From: Xanthobacteraceae bacterium | Lineage (GTDB): Bacteria > Pseudomonadota > Alphaproteobacteria > Rhizobiales > Xanthobacteraceae | NCBI GenBank assembly: GCA_029239875.1 | Contig: JARBUD010000007.1 | Coordinates: 124,001 to 188,000, forward strand | Direction: 5' to 3' | Length of the DNA: 64,000 nt | Shown: one piece after another, positions 27,445 through 37,129 of the stretch | How positions within the stretch are numbered: position 1 is the stretch's first letter | Layout of the letters: each line of letters starts with the position of its first letter | Made by a program: the position numbers and the translations under genes | Notes under the pieces: model-generated | Told to the model about the DNA's origin: nothing | The model's input: the letters and a program-made list of their open reading frames with translations, nothing else | Database searches by the model: none

Positions 27445-27484
27445 AAAAATCGACAGCCGTCAATTGCATTCCCATAGGTCAGAT

Positions 27485-28627
27485 TCAGAGGAACGTGCCG
27501 AGCAGCGCCGCCACGAGCAGCGCGCCGTCATGCGCGGCGAGCTGGAGGCGCGAGGGTGTGCCCTTGGCGTGCAGCATCAGCGTCGCGGCGAGGGTCGCCA
27601 GCGACCAGCCGGCGCCGACCGCGAGGAAAGCAGCGGTGATTGCGGCCACGCTTCCCGCATGCGCCGCCACGACCGCCGAGATGAGGCACAGCGCGGTGGC
27701 GGCGAGCACCAGCCTTTCCGCCCCAAGGCGCGCGGCCAGCACCCCGCCAGAGAGCGCCGGGGCGTACATCGCCACCACGTGCCAGGCTACGACGCCGGAG
27801 ATCAGCGGCACGCCGACCCCGCAGCCGGCGAGCGACAGCGGCGCGCCGGCCATGGTGGCGGTCATCGCGCCCCAGGCCGCCGCTGCCAGCAGGGTCGGAA
27901 GGAAGACGACCTTCCACGCCAGAGGCTTGGCGGGCGCCGCGTCCTGCATCGCCGCAACGGTCAGTTCGGCATGGGAGAAGCGCGCCTCCGGCAGGGTCAC
28001 CGCGAAGGCGAGCGCGCCGAGCTGGGCGATGGCGGCCAGCACCAGCGTGCCGGCGAAGGTGTAGGGCGAGAACGCCGCCTCCGCCGCGCCGGCGAGCAGC
28101 GGCCCGGCGAGGCCGGCGAGCACGCCGGCGCCGAGCAGTCGCGCCACCGCCGCGCCCTGCCCGCCCGCTCCCGCGCCGAAGGCGGCGGCGTGGCGGTAGA
28201 ACATGCCGAAGCCCTGCGCCGCGCCCAGCCACGCCGCGCCGAGCACCAGCAGCAGGAAGGCGGCGAGCATCAGCCCATAGGCGGCGATGAGACCGCCGGC
28301 GACGCCGAGGCTCGCCCCGAGCGCGAAGCCGGCGCGGCGGCCGAAGGCGTCGAGCAGGAAGCTGGCCGGCAGGCTGGCCAGCGCCGCCCCGGCGAGGAAG
28401 GCGGCGAGCGGCAGCGCCCCCAGTTCAGGGCGCGGCGCCAGCATGGCCCCCGCCAGCGGCAGCGCGCCGAGCGTCAACGCCTGCGCGAGCACCACCAGCG
28501 CGAAGCCGCCGGCGAGCCGAACCGTGCCGAGCGGGCGGCGCAGCGCGCGCGGCCCATCCTCCGGGCAGGCGCAGCCGAGACGGCCCGCGCGGGCTGCGGC
28601 CTCGTCGTAATAGTCGCTCGCGCTCAT
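27485..28627 (-). CDS. ccoA: CcoA-like MFS copper importer for cbb3 oxidase
   Basis: 380-aa MFS protein with 12 hydrophobic segments, last gene of the cbb3 assembly operon. Its ATG overlaps the ccoS stop in ATGA. Two potential metal motifs lie in the C-terminal half: M255xxxM259 and H283xxxM287, 28 residues apart. As I recall, Rhodobacter capsulatus CcoA, the copper importer needed for cbb3 assembly, uses M233xxxM237 and H261xxxM265, also 28 apart. The match, with the operon position, makes a copper-import role likely. A CxC near the N-terminus (C19, C21) is a further possible metal site. The gene symbol is by inference. Confidence 0.72.
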   Translation of the reverse strand: MSASDYYDEAAARAGRLGCACPEDGPRALRRPLGTVRLAGGFALVVLAQALTLGALPLAGAMLAPRPELGALPLAAFLAGAALASLPASFLLDAFGRRAGFALGASLGVAGGLIAAYGLMLAAFLLLVLGAAWLGAAQGFGMFYRHAAAFGAGAGGQGAAVARLLGAGVLAGLAGPLLAGAAEAAFSPYTFAGTLVLAAIAQLGALAFAVTLPEARFSHAELTVAAMQDAAPAKPLAWKVVFLPTLLAAAAWGAMTATMAGAPLSLAGCGVGVPLISGVVAWHVVAMYAPALSGGVLAARLGAERLVLAATALCLISAVVAAHAGSVAAITAAFLAVGAGWSLATLAATLMLHAKGTPSRLQLAAHDGALLVAALLGTFL

Positions 28628-28788
28628 CGGCGGCCCCGCGGATCGGCGAGATCGTCATCCTGGAGCACGCGCACGGCGGCGCCGTCCATGTCGTCATATT
28701 GCCCGGCACGCAGCGACCACAGGAAGGCGGCGAGGCCGAGCAGGCCAAGGCACAGCGCCGCCGGCACCAGATAGAGCAGCACGGTCAT
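28624..28788 (-). CDS. ccoS: cbb3 oxidase assembly protein CcoS
   Basis: 54-aa single-span membrane protein (MTVLLYLVPAALCLGLLGLA) with the family's WSLRxGQYDDMDG motif after the membrane segment. In Rhodobacter, CcoS is required for heme and copper insertion into CcoN. It overlaps both neighbours by ATGA. AAGGAGG lies inside the end of ccoI. Confidence 0.93.
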   Translation of the reverse strand: MTVLLYLVPAALCLGLLGLAAFLWSLRAGQYDDMDGAAVRVLQDDDLADPRGRR

Positions 28789-31040
28789 GGGGCCTCCTTC
28801 GCAGCCGGCACACCAGTGCGGGCGCGCAGCGCGTTCAGCGTGACGATCACCGAGGAGCCGGACATGGCGAGCGCGGCGACGAGCGGCGTCACGAAGCCGC
28901 CGATGGCGAGCGGCACGGCGATCAGATTGTAGACCACGGCGATGGTCAGGTTCTGCTGCATCAGGTGGCGCGCCCTGGCGGCGACATGCAGCGCGGTGGC
29001 GACCGGGGCGAGCTTCTCGCCGAGGAACACCGCGTCGGCCTGCGCCCGCGTCACGTCGGCGGCGGTGATCGGCGACAGCGAGACATGGGCGGCCGCGAGC
29101 GAGGGCGCGTCGTTGAGCCCGTCGCCCACCATCAGCACGCGCCCGCGCGCCTCGAAGCTTTCCAGCACCGCGATCTTGCCGGCCGGGCGCAGCTCCGCCC
29201 ACCAGTCGGCGATGCCGAGCGTCCGCACCACCGGCGCCACCGCCGCGGTGCGGTCGCCCGAAAGCAGCGCGACGTGCCGGCCTTCCCGCTGCAGCTCCTC
29301 GACGACGGCGACCGCATCAGTGCGTAGCGCCTGCCGCACCTCCAGCACCGCACTCTGGTGGCCGAGCCGGACGGCAACCAGCGAGGCGTCGGGCTCCTGT
29401 TCCGCGCGCTGCGCCGCCAGCCCCTCGCAGTCGCAGAAGGAAGGGCTGCCGAGCCGCGCCGGCAGGCCGTCGATGATCGCCTCGACGCCGGCGCCGCTGA
29501 CCTCGCGCGCGCCCTCGACCGGGATCGCATCGGGGTGCGCGGCGGCGATGGCGCGGGCCAGCGGATGGGTGCTGGCCAAGGCGAGGCGCGCGGCCGCGTT
29601 CATCAGGCCCGGCGGCACGTCCCGGTTGGCGGCAAGCCGCGGCTCGGGCAGCGTCAGCGTGCCGGTCTTGTCGAAGGCGACGGTGTCGACCTCGGCCAGC
29701 CGCTCGAAGGCATCGCCGGAATTCAGCAATATGCCGTGACGCATCAGCGTGCCGGCCGCGACCACCTGCACCGCCGGCACGGCGAGTGCTAGGGCGCAGG
29801 GGCAGGTGATGATCAGCACCGCCACCGCGATCAGCACCGCCTGATGCACGGAAGCGCCAGCAAGCAGCCAGCCGATGAGCGACAGCAGCGCGGTGGCGTG
29901 CACCACCGGCGCGTAGAGCCGCGCGGCCCGGTCGGCGAGGCGGACATAGCGCCCGCGCGCTGTCGAGGCCTTGTCGAGCAGCCGCTCGATCTCGTCGATG
30001 AAGGTGTCCTCGCCCACCGCCGTGGTGCGCAGGCGCAGCGTGCCGTCATGGATCAGGCTGCCGGCATGCACCGCCTCACCGGGCGCGACCCTGCGCGGCA
30101 GCGTCTCGCCGGTGACGAGGCTCTCATCGACTGCGGCGGTGCCAGACAGCACCACGCCGTCCACCGGCACCCTCTCGCCGGCGCGCAGCATCACCTCGTC
30201 GCCCGGCTTCACCGCCGCGGCGGGTACGGTGACGAGCGTGCCGTCGGCTTCAATGCGGTTGGCGGTGGTGGCCTTGAGCGCCGCGAGGTTGCCCGCCTCC
30301 GCCCGCGTCTTGCGGCGCATGGCGTGGTCGAGATAGCGGCCGGTGAGCAGGAAGAACAGCAGCATCACCGCCGAGTCGAAATAGGCGTGCTCGGCATGGT
30401 TCAGCGTCTCGAACACGGAGACGCCGAGCGCCAGCGTGACGCCGAGAGAGATCGGCACGTCCATGTTGAGCGAGCGGGCCTTCAAGGTGCGGAAGGCGCT
30501 CTGGAAGAAAGGCTGGCCGGCATAGGCCGCCGCCGGCAGGGCGATAACCGCCGAGAGCCAGTGGAAGAGGTCGCGCGTTTCCGGCGTGATGTCGGTCACG
30601 TTGCCCGACCACACCGACACCGACAGCAGCATGATGTTCATCATGGCGAAGCCGGCGACCGCCAGGCACCGCAGCAGATGCCGCGAGGTGGCGTGCTCGA
30701 TCGCCTCCAGTCGGTCGGCCTCGAAGGGATAGGCGCGGTAGCCGGCACGCACCAGCGCCGCCATCACCGCGGCCGGCTGCGGCACGGCCTTCGCGTCCCA
30801 GCAGACGGTGAGACGATGGGTGGTGTAGTTCAGGCGGGCGCGGACCACGCCCGGCGCGGCCTCGGCGGCGTCCTCAATCTCGTCGATGCAGGCAGCGCAG
30901 TCGACGCCCTCGATGGCGAAGGCCATCTCCGCCTGCCCGGCCGGGTCGCGGTGCAGGAACAGCGAATAGTCCTGCGCGGGCTCCTCTACCGTGGCGGCGC
31001 CCATGGCGGGAAGATCAATGACCTGAGCGCCCATCGCCAT
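28785..31040 (-). CDS. ccoI: Copper-exporting P1B-type ATPase CcoI/FixI
   Basis: 751-aa heavy-metal P-type ATPase that moves Cu(I) across the inner membrane for cbb3 maturation. The N-terminal HMA domain has CAAC near 48-51. The membrane CPC motif (TCPCALALA) is near 412 and the phosphorylated Asp in DKTGTL near 455. The hinge GDGLNDAP and the HP motif (STHPLARA) are present. GTG at 31043 and ATGs at 31040 and 31034 are all possible starts; 31040 is chosen for its AGG six bases before. It begins directly after ccoH. Confidence 0.94.
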   Translation of the reverse strand: MAMGAQVIDLPAMGAATVEEPAQDYSLFLHRDPAGQAEMAFAIEGVDCAACIDEIEDAAEAAPGVVRARLNYTTHRLTVCWDAKAVPQPAAVMAALVRAGYRAYPFEADRLEAIEHATSRHLLRCLAVAGFAMMNIMLLSVSVWSGNVTDITPETRDLFHWLSAVIALPAAAYAGQPFFQSAFRTLKARSLNMDVPISLGVTLALGVSVFETLNHAEHAYFDSAVMLLFFLLTGRYLDHAMRRKTRAEAGNLAALKATTANRIEADGTLVTVPAAAVKPGDEVMLRAGERVPVDGVVLSGTAAVDESLVTGETLPRRVAPGEAVHAGSLIHDGTLRLRTTAVGEDTFIDEIERLLDKASTARGRYVRLADRAARLYAPVVHATALLSLIGWLLAGASVHQAVLIAVAVLIITCPCALALAVPAVQVVAAGTLMRHGILLNSGDAFERLAEVDTVAFDKTGTLTLPEPRLAANRDVPPGLMNAAARLALASTHPLARAIAAAHPDAIPVEGAREVSGAGVEAIIDGLPARLGSPSFCDCEGLAAQRAEQEPDASLVAVRLGHQSAVLEVRQALRTDAVAVVEELQREGRHVALLSGDRTAAVAPVVRTLGIADWWAELRPAGKIAVLESFEARGRVLMVGDGLNDAPSLAAAHVSLSPITAADVTRAQADAVFLGEKLAPVATALHVAARARHLMQQNLTIAVVYNLIAVPLAIGGFVTPLVAALAMSGSSVIVTLNALRARTGVPAAKEAP

Positions 31041-31043
31041 CAC

Positions 31044-31541
31044 TCACCTGACGATCACCCGATTGGTGGAACGGAACAGCCGCTCGCCGTCCCGGTTCAG
31101 CTCGATCACGAGGTCCCACTGGCCCGCCGGGACATGCTCGTCGGCGCGCCAACGGCCGGCGCCGGTGGGGGCCGGATCGAGCACGACGTCGTAACGCCGG
31201 TCGGTGGGATGATGGAAGCGCACCACCGCCTCGGCGCCGGTGACGGGCCGTCCCGTGGCGTCCTGCGCGCTCACCTCGACGCGGCCTTCGCCGATATGGG
31301 CGGAGACCTGCCAGTGCCGCGCCGCCTGCGCGACGGCGGCCTCGCTCTCCTGGCGGAAGGCAAGCCCGGCCTTGTACGCGCTTTCCGTCTCGACCCCGCC
31401 GAAGCTGGTCACCGCGGCGCGCACCAGGAAGAAATTGGCGACGAAGATCACGCCGAAGAAGCCGACGAAGCAGAGGAGCACGAACCGGCCGGTGATGGGC
31501 CGACCAGCGTTGCCGTCGAGCGGGGTGGCGCGCGAGGCCAT
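31044..31541 (-). CDS. ccoH: cbb3 assembly protein CcoH/FixH
   Basis: 165 aa. A short cytoplasmic N-terminus, one membrane helix (about 20-45) and a periplasmic beta-rich FixH domain. CcoH stays bound to the oxidase and stabilises late assembly. It lies 15 bases after ccoG and abuts ccoI. Confidence 0.92.
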   Translation of the reverse strand: MASRATPLDGNAGRPITGRFVLLCFVGFFGVIFVANFFLVRAAVTSFGGVETESAYKAGLAFRQESEAAVAQAARHWQVSAHIGEGRVEVSAQDATGRPVTGAEAVVRFHHPTDRRYDVVLDPAPTGAGRWRADEHVPAGQWDLVIELNRDGERLFRSTNRVIVR

Positions 31542-31556
31542 GGCGGTTCTCCGTTC

Positions 31557-33023
31557 TCAGGGACCCTTGAAGTGGTCGGGCGCGATCGAGGTCTCGCCGC
31601 CGGCCACGTCGGTGATCTTGAAGGTGACGGGCAGCGAGGCGCCCAAAGGTAGCTTGGCGTGGGTGGAGACCAGCGCCCGCAGCTCATAGGTCTGGTCTGG
31701 GCCGACCTCGACCACCGGCCGGCCGTTCTCGACCTCGGAGAGACCGCCGACGACCTCCAGCTGCGCCTCCGGCACGCCCTCGACCGAGAGCGCGAAGCGG
31801 CGCGGCATGGGCTGCTTGTTGACGATGCGCAGCGTGTAGGCGTTGCGGATCGAGCCGTCGGAGAGCTGCACGAAGAGCGGGTTGCGGTCGTGGATGGCCG
31901 AGAGCCCCTCCGAGCCGCGCATCGCCAGCGCCGCCACCATGATGCCGCCGACGACGGCGATCAGCGCGGCGTAGAGCACGGTGCGGGCGCGGAACACCTT
32001 GGTCACCGGCGGCAGGCCCTTGATGCGCCGCTGCACGTTCATCTCGGTGTCGTAGGCGATCAGCCGCGTCGGCCGGCCGATCTTCTCCATCACCGTATCG
32101 CAGGCGTCGATGCACAGGCCGCACTGGATACAGGCGAGCTGGCTGCCGAGGCGGATGTCGACGCCGGTCGGGCAGGCGGCGACGCATTGCCGGCAGTCGA
32201 TGCAGTCGCCCGCAGGCAGGCCCTCTAGCTTCAGCGCCTCGGTCTTCTTCAGCGAGCCGCGCGGCTCGCCGCGGTCATAGCGATAGGTGACGTTGAAGGC
32301 GTACTCATCCGTCAGCGCCGCCTGGATGCGCGGCCAGGGGCACATATAGGTGCACACCTGCTCGCGCAGGTGGCCAGCGAGCACATAGGTGGTGAAGGTG
32401 AGAATGCCGATCCAAAGATAGGCGACCATCGGCCCCTCGCCCTTGAGGAGCTGCATGGTCAGGGTCGGCGCGTCGGCGAAGTAGAGCACCCAGGCGCCGC
32501 CGGTCCACCACGCCACCATCAGCCAGAGGAAGTGCTTGGCCGCGGCCTCGAAGGCGCGCTGGACCCTGGAGGCGTTCTTGAGCTTCTCGCGGCGCTGGCG
32601 CGGGTCGCCCTCGACCAGGCGCTCGATGACCTGGAACAGGTCGGTCCACACGGTCTGCGGGCACAGATAGCCGCACCAGATGCGCCCGGCCACTGCGTTC
32701 ATCAGGAACAGCACCAGCGCGGCGAGGATCAGGAGACCGGTGACGTAGTAGATCTCCTGCGGCCAGATCTCGATGAAGAAGAAGTAGAAACGCCCGTTGA
32801 CGAGGTCGACGAGCACCGCCTGCGAGGGAGCGTTCGGCCCGCGGTCCCAGCGCACGAAGGGCAGCAGGTAGTAGATCCCGAGCGTGACGAGCAGCAGCGT
32901 CCACTTGATGCGCCGAAAGGTGCCGCGCACGGCGATCGGGTAGATCTTGCGCCGCGCCTCGTAGAGCGGGAGGTCGTCGTCCGCGTCCGCCGCGAAGTTT
33001 TCCGACTTGGTCGCCACGTTCAT
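31557..33023 (-). CDS. ccoG: cbb3 accessory protein CcoG/FixG (ferredoxin-like copper reductase)
   Basis: 488-aa polytopic membrane protein with two [4Fe-4S] motifs: CIDCRQCVAACPTGVD near 271 and CIQCGLCIDACD near 301. The CGYLCPQ and CxYMCPW cysteine pairs lie in the membrane part, and an IgG-like C-terminal domain follows. CcoG reduces Cu(II) to Cu(I) in cbb3 biogenesis in Rhodobacter. It is the first gene of the ccoGHIS block, 210 bases after ccoP. A perfect 18-bp palindrome lies seven bases before its start. The gap 33024-33233 shows no second FixK box. Confidence 0.94.
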   Translation of the reverse strand: MNVATKSENFAADADDDLPLYEARRKIYPIAVRGTFRRIKWTLLLVTLGIYYLLPFVRWDRGPNAPSQAVLVDLVNGRFYFFFIEIWPQEIYYVTGLLILAALVLFLMNAVAGRIWCGYLCPQTVWTDLFQVIERLVEGDPRQRREKLKNASRVQRAFEAAAKHFLWLMVAWWTGGAWVLYFADAPTLTMQLLKGEGPMVAYLWIGILTFTTYVLAGHLREQVCTYMCPWPRIQAALTDEYAFNVTYRYDRGEPRGSLKKTEALKLEGLPAGDCIDCRQCVAACPTGVDIRLGSQLACIQCGLCIDACDTVMEKIGRPTRLIAYDTEMNVQRRIKGLPPVTKVFRARTVLYAALIAVVGGIMVAALAMRGSEGLSAIHDRNPLFVQLSDGSIRNAYTLRIVNKQPMPRRFALSVEGVPEAQLEVVGGLSEVENGRPVVEVGPDQTYELRALVSTHAKLPLGASLPVTFKITDVAGGETSIAPDHFKGP

Positions 33024-33030
33024 GTCGCTG

Positions 33031-33048
33031 CCCGAAACCTGTTTCGGG
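33031..33048 (-). promoter_or_regulatory. Perfect 18-bp palindrome before ccoG
   Basis: CCCGAAAC-CT-GTTTCGGG, seven bases before the ccoG ATG. In the mRNA it would form a stem with AGG in the loop, close to the initiation site. Either an operator or an RNA structure is possible. Confidence 0.4.
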
Positions 33049-33233
33049 TAGTTCTAATCCTGCCCCGCGCCGGGGTTCATCCGGGCCTTGCCGAGCGGGA
33101 AAATGCTTATGTGGCGGGACGCCGCTGGGACGCCCCGTCACATTGCGAGCTCATCGAAACGCTGACGGCGGGACGCGCGGAGTGATCTCCGTCCTGCATC
33201 CCGCCGCATCGCCTCGACCATCTCTGCGCTTCG

Positions 33234-34118
33234 CTATTTTCCGCCCCCCAGCGAATGCACATAGACGGTGAGGGCCTTGATCGTCGTCGGGTCGAGACGG
33301 CCCGACCAGGCCGGCATCAAGCCGGCGCGGCCATTGGTGATGGAGGCGATCACGCTGTCGCGGTCGGAGCCGAACAGCCAGATGCCGTCGGTGAGGTTCG
33401 GCGCGCCGAGCTCCGGATTGCCCTTGCCGTCCGCACCGTGGCAGGCGGCACAATTGGCCTCGAACACCTCCTTGCCCTTGGCGAGGTCAGGCGTCACGCC
33501 GGCCGGAACGGCCAGGTTCGAGAGCGAGCGCACATAGTCCGCCGCCGCCACGATCTCGGGCCGCTGCAGCATGCCGTCGCGGCCGAAGGCCGGCATATCG
33601 CCGACATGCGCCTCGGCGTCGGCCGAACGGGCACCGTGCAGGATGGTCTGCTGGATCTGCTCCAGCGAGCCGCCCCACAGCCAGTCGTCGTCATTGAGGT
33701 TCGGATAGCCCTTGGCGCCCGCGCCGCCGGCACCGTGGCAGGGCGCGCAATTGTCGCCGAAGGCCGCCCTCCCCTGAGCGCGCGCAAAGGCCAGCAGCTC
33801 GGGGGTCTGCTCGATCTCCTCGAGCGAGGCGGCGGCGAGCTTGTCGCCGAAGGCCGCGCGCTGGGCGCGCAGGTCGGCGAGGTCGGTCTGGATCGCCTCG
33901 CGCGACTTCCAGCCGAGCACGCCATAGGTATAGCTGGTCACCAGCGGCCAGGCCGGATAGGCGATCCAGTACAGCACCGACCAGAGAATGGTGAGGTAGA
34001 ACACCCACAGCCACCAGCGCGGCAGCGGATTGTTCAGCTCGCGGATGCCGTCCCATTCATGGCCGGTGGTCGAGATGCCGGTGACGGCGTCGACTTCATG
34101 TTTGTGCGTGTCGGCCAT
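33234..34118 (-). CDS. ccoP: cbb3 oxidase subunit III (diheme cytochrome c)
   Basis: 294 aa. One N-terminal membrane helix (about 35-60) precedes two periplasmic cytochrome c domains with CAPCH (124-128) and CAACH (223-227); the axial Met candidates lie in GDMPAFG and GLMPAW. It receives electrons from soluble cytochrome c. It starts two bases after the ccoQ stop. Confidence 0.96.
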   Translation of the reverse strand: MADTHKHEVDAVTGISTTGHEWDGIRELNNPLPRWWLWVFYLTILWSVLYWIAYPAWPLVTSYTYGVLGWKSREAIQTDLADLRAQRAAFGDKLAAASLEEIEQTPELLAFARAQGRAAFGDNCAPCHGAGGAGAKGYPNLNDDDWLWGGSLEQIQQTILHGARSADAEAHVGDMPAFGRDGMLQRPEIVAAADYVRSLSNLAVPAGVTPDLAKGKEVFEANCAACHGADGKGNPELGAPNLTDGIWLFGSDRDSVIASITNGRAGLMPAWSGRLDPTTIKALTVYVHSLGGGK

Positions 34119-34120
34119 GG

Positions 34121-34276
34121 TCAGTCCTCGCTCAGAGGCAGGCGGGCGGCGTGCTCGAATTCTCGTCTGCGCTTCGGCGAGAGCGCGTAGGCGAGCACGC
34201 AGGCAAAGATGCCGACGAAGTAGAGCAGGCCCCAGGTCTGGGCGAACTCGGCGAAGGCGCGGTAGGTCTCGTTCAT
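34121..34276 (-). CDS. ccoQ: cbb3 oxidase subunit IV, CcoQ
   Basis: 51-aa single-span protein beginning MNETYRAFAEFAQTWGLLY, with a membrane helix (about 15-33) and the basic SPKRRREFEHAA tail typical of CcoQ/FixQ. CcoQ stabilises CcoP in the complex. I translated it directly from the gap between ccoO and ccoP; spacing is 19 bases after ccoO and two bases before ccoP. Confidence 0.92.
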   Translation of the reverse strand: MNETYRAFAEFAQTWGLLYFVGIFACVLAYALSPKRRREFEHAARLPLSED

Positions 34277-34295
34277 CTCATTGCCCTCATTGCGC

Positions 34296-35060
34296 TCAGC
34301 GTATGTTCGCCTTGTCGTCGTAGAGCTTGAAGTCGACCATGGTGCCGAGCGCCTGGAGGTAAGCGATCAGCGCGTCGGCCTCGGTCAGCTCCGCCGGGTT
34401 CCCGTCGAAGTCGCGCTGCTGCGCGCCCGGGTAGCGCTTCTGCAGCGCCTCGGCGTCGGCGTTTGGGTCGGCCTGGGTACGCAGGTCGGCGAGCGCGCTC
34501 TCGATCATCTCGTCCGAATAGGGCACGCCGAGCGCGGCGTTGACCTCGAGGTCGCTGGCGATGTCCCCGGCCTTCAGCCGGTCCTGCGCCAGGAAGGGGT
34601 AGCCCGGCATGATCGAGCCCGGCACCACCGAGCGCGGATCGGCGAGATGCTGGCGCTGCCACTCGTCGGAATATTTGTTGCCGACGCGGGCGAGGTCCGG
34701 CCCGGTGCGCTTGGAGCCCCACTGGAAGGGGCGGTCGTACATGCTCTCGGCCGCAAGCGAGTAGTGGCCGTAGCGCTCGACCTCGTCGCGCAGCGGGCGG
34801 ATCATCTGCGAGTGGCAGTTGTAGCAGCCCTCGCGGACGTAGATGTTGCGCCCGGCGAGCTCCAGCGGGGTGTAGGGCCTGACGCCCGAGACCTTCTCGA
34901 TGGTGCTCTTCAGGTAGAACAGCGGCACGATCTCGACGAGGCCGCCTATGGCGACCACGATGAGGATGCCGATCAGCAGCCAGATCGAGTTCTTCTCGAA
35001 GAAGGCGTGCTTGGCCCAGATCGACTTCTTGGGCGCGTGGGGTGCGGCGGCGTCAGCCAT
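34296..35060 (-). CDS. ccoO: cbb3 oxidase subunit II (monoheme cytochrome c)
   Basis: 254 aa with an N-terminal membrane anchor (about 26-46) and one heme site CYNCH (79-83) in the conserved [14 protein letters not shown] stretch. The axial Met candidate is in [10 protein letters not shown]. It starts nine bases after the ccoN stop. Confidence 0.96.
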   Translation of the reverse strand: MADAAAPHAPKKSIWAKHAFFEKNSIWLLIGILIVVAIGGLVEIVPLFYLKSTIEKVSGVRPYTPLELAGRNIYVREGCYNCHSQMIRPLRDEVERYGHYSLAAESMYDRPFQWGSKRTGPDLARVGNKYSDEWQRQHLADPRSVVPGSIMPGYPFLAQDRLKAGDIASDLEVNAALGVPYSDEMIESALADLRTQADPNADAEALQKRYPGAQQRDFDGNPAELTEADALIAYLQALGTMVDFKLYDDKANIR

Positions 35061-35069
35061 GGTTCGTCC

Positions 35070-36776
35070 TCACTCCGCCGGCAGAAGGGCGGGATTGCGC
35101 ACGCCGGTATCGGCGGCCGCCGCCTCGGGCTCGCGGATCGTCATGTAGATGTTGAAGGCCATCAGCAGGGCGCCGATCAGGAACAGCACGCCGCCCACCG
35201 CACGGATGATGTAGAAGGGGTGCATCGCGTCGACGGTCTCGATGAAGGAATATTCGAGGAAGCCGAGCGAGGTGTAGGCGCGCCACATCAGGCCCTGGAG
35301 GATGCCCGCCACCCACATCGCCGAGATGTAGAAGACGATGCCGATGGTCGATATCCAGAAGTGCCAGTTGACCAACTTGAGCGAATACAGCTCGCGCTTG
35401 TTCCACAGCCACGGCACCAGGCAGTAGACGGCGCCGAAGGAGATGTAGGCGACCCAGCCCAGCGCGCCGGCATGGACGTGGCCGATGGTCCAGTCGGTGT
35501 AGTGCGAGAGCGAGTTCACCGCCTTCACCGACATCAGCGGGCCTTCGAAGGTGGCCATGCCGTAGAAGGCGACCGACACCACCATCATGCGCAGCACCGG
35601 GTCGGTCCTGAGCTTGTCCCAGGCGCCGGAGAGCGTCATCAGGCCGTTGATCATGCCGCCCCAGGAGGGCATCCACAGCATGATCGAGAAGGTCATGCCG
35701 AGCGTCTGCGCCCAGTCCGGCAGCGCGGTGTAGTGCAGGTGGTGCGGGCCGGCCCAGATGTAGAGGAAGATGATCGCCCAGAAATGGATGATCGACAGCC
35801 GGTAGCTGTAGACCGGCCGCTCGGCGCGCTTCGGGATGAAGTAGTACATGATGGCGAGGAAGCCGGCGGTGAGGAAGAAGCCCACCGCGTTGTGGCCGTA
35901 CCACCACTGCACCATCGCGTCCTGCACGCCCGCCCACACGATGTAGGACTTGGGCGAGAACACCGACACCGGGATGCTGGCATTGTTGCCGAGGTGCAGC
36001 ATGGCGATGGTGACGATGAAGGCGAGGTAGAACCAGTTCGCCACGTAGATGTGGGGCTCCTTGCGCCGCCAGATGGTGGCGAGGAAGACCATGAGGTAGG
36101 CCACCCAGACGATGGTCAGCCACAGGTCGGCGTACCATTCCGGCTCGGCGTATTCCTTGCCCTGGGTGATGCCGAGCAGATAGCCGGTGCCGGCGATGAC
36201 GATGAAGAAGTTGTAGCCGAGCACGACGAACCAGGGCGCGAGGTATCCGGCGAGCCGGGCGCGGCAGGTGCGCTGCACGACGTAGAAGGACGTACCGATC
36301 AGCACGTTGCCGCCGAAGGCGAAGATCACCGCGGAGGTATGGAGCGGGCGCAGCCGGCCGAAGGCGGTCCAGGGCAGGTCGAAGTTCAGCGCCGGGAAGG
36401 CGAGCTGGAAGGCGATGATCACGCCGATCAGGAAGCCGGCGATGCCCCAGAACACGGCGGCGATGGTGCAGAACTTCACCGGGCCGAAATTGTAGTTCGG
36501 CTTGCCGTCGATCTCGAGCGGCGGCAGCGTCGCCGGCCGGTCGGTGTAGCGGTTGAGGATGACGAACACCGTCGCCAAGCTCGCCAGGGCCGAGAGATAG
36601 GCGTGGAAGGCATAGGCGCCGTCCGTCGCCTTCGCCGCGACGACGAGGCAGGCCAGCGTCAACAAGGCGAAGACGACGGCGAGGCCGCCCTCGCCGAAGC
36701 TCATGTGCTTGCCGCCGTCATCCGGCTCCCTGGTGCCCGGTGCGCCCGGACCGTCGGCGCTGATCTCTTGCCTCAT
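35070..36776 (-). CDS. ccoN: cbb3 oxidase subunit I (catalytic)
   Basis: 568-aa 12-helix heme-copper oxidase subunit carrying heme b and the heme b3-CuB centre. Recognisable stretches are [22 protein letters not shown] (adjacent CuB His pair) and [14 protein letters not shown] with heme-ligand His. It has the high oxygen affinity of C-type oxidases. The start at 36776 follows GGAGGG by six bases. The longer frame to 36887 would run through the FixK box and is rejected. First gene of the cco locus. Confidence 0.96.
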   Translation of the reverse strand: MRQEISADGPGAPGTREPDDGGKHMSFGEGGLAVVFALLTLACLVVAAKATDGAYAFHAYLSALASLATVFVILNRYTDRPATLPPLEIDGKPNYNFGPVKFCTIAAVFWGIAGFLIGVIIAFQLAFPALNFDLPWTAFGRLRPLHTSAVIFAFGGNVLIGTSFYVVQRTCRARLAGYLAPWFVVLGYNFFIVIAGTGYLLGITQGKEYAEPEWYADLWLTIVWVAYLMVFLATIWRRKEPHIYVANWFYLAFIVTIAMLHLGNNASIPVSVFSPKSYIVWAGVQDAMVQWWYGHNAVGFFLTAGFLAIMYYFIPKRAERPVYSYRLSIIHFWAIIFLYIWAGPHHLHYTALPDWAQTLGMTFSIMLWMPSWGGMINGLMTLSGAWDKLRTDPVLRMMVVSVAFYGMATFEGPLMSVKAVNSLSHYTDWTIGHVHAGALGWVAYISFGAVYCLVPWLWNKRELYSLKLVNWHFWISTIGIVFYISAMWVAGILQGLMWRAYTSLGFLEYSFIETVDAMHPFYIIRAVGGVLFLIGALLMAFNIYMTIREPEAAAADTGVRNPALLPAE

Positions 36777-36873
36777 GCGACCCTCCACGTTCCGCAGAAT
36801 CTGCCGATCGGCATGATCTGGAACGACTCCATCCTGTCGGGCCGAGCATTCGCGCCGCCGGGGCGCGGCGACC

Positions 36874-36887
36874 TTGATAAAGGTCAA
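36874..36887. promoter_or_regulatory. FixK/FNR-type box before ccoN
   Basis: TTGATAAAGGTCAA, a near-perfect TTGAT-N4-(A/G)TCAA anaerobox, centred about 104 bases upstream of the ccoN start. FNR/FixK activators usually bind about 41 bases before the start of transcription, which puts it near 36839. It is expected to turn on cbb3 at low oxygen. Confidence 0.85.
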
Positions 36888-36955
36888 GGCTAAGGGTCTT
36901 CACGGAGGCGCGGGCCGGCGGCCGGATGTCGCGGCTGGCCGCGTTGGAACCACAC

Positions 36956-37040
36956 GCCGCCCGGCCGAGTGCGACGAGAGCCGGGATCGCTCTCCGTCTG
37001 AAGACGCTCCCGGATCGCCCGCGAGGCGTCCGGGATGACG
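36956..37040. repeat. Family A palindromic repeat, slightly decayed
   Basis: GCCGCCCGGCCGAG replaces the usual CGTCATCCCGGCCGAG at the left; the right end CGTCCGGGATGACG is intact. It lies in the 353-base divergent gap between ccoN and a small membrane protein. Confidence 0.7.
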
Positions 37041-37129
37041 GCATCGGGCACGCCGGCCTTGCGGCCATTCCGCGATGGCGTCTAAGACGAAGCACGCCGC
37101 TGACGCGGCGGTCAGGAGACAGGCAGCGC

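Noticed and set aside
24243-27446. Very long open frame opposite the aas fusion
   Set aside because: Low-complexity His/Arg/Gln-rich translation, with no domain; the minus strand encodes three clear domains.
35070-36887. Longer ccoN start at 36887
   Set aside because: It would cover the FixK box and the likely promoter; GGAGGG before 36776 supports the shorter form.
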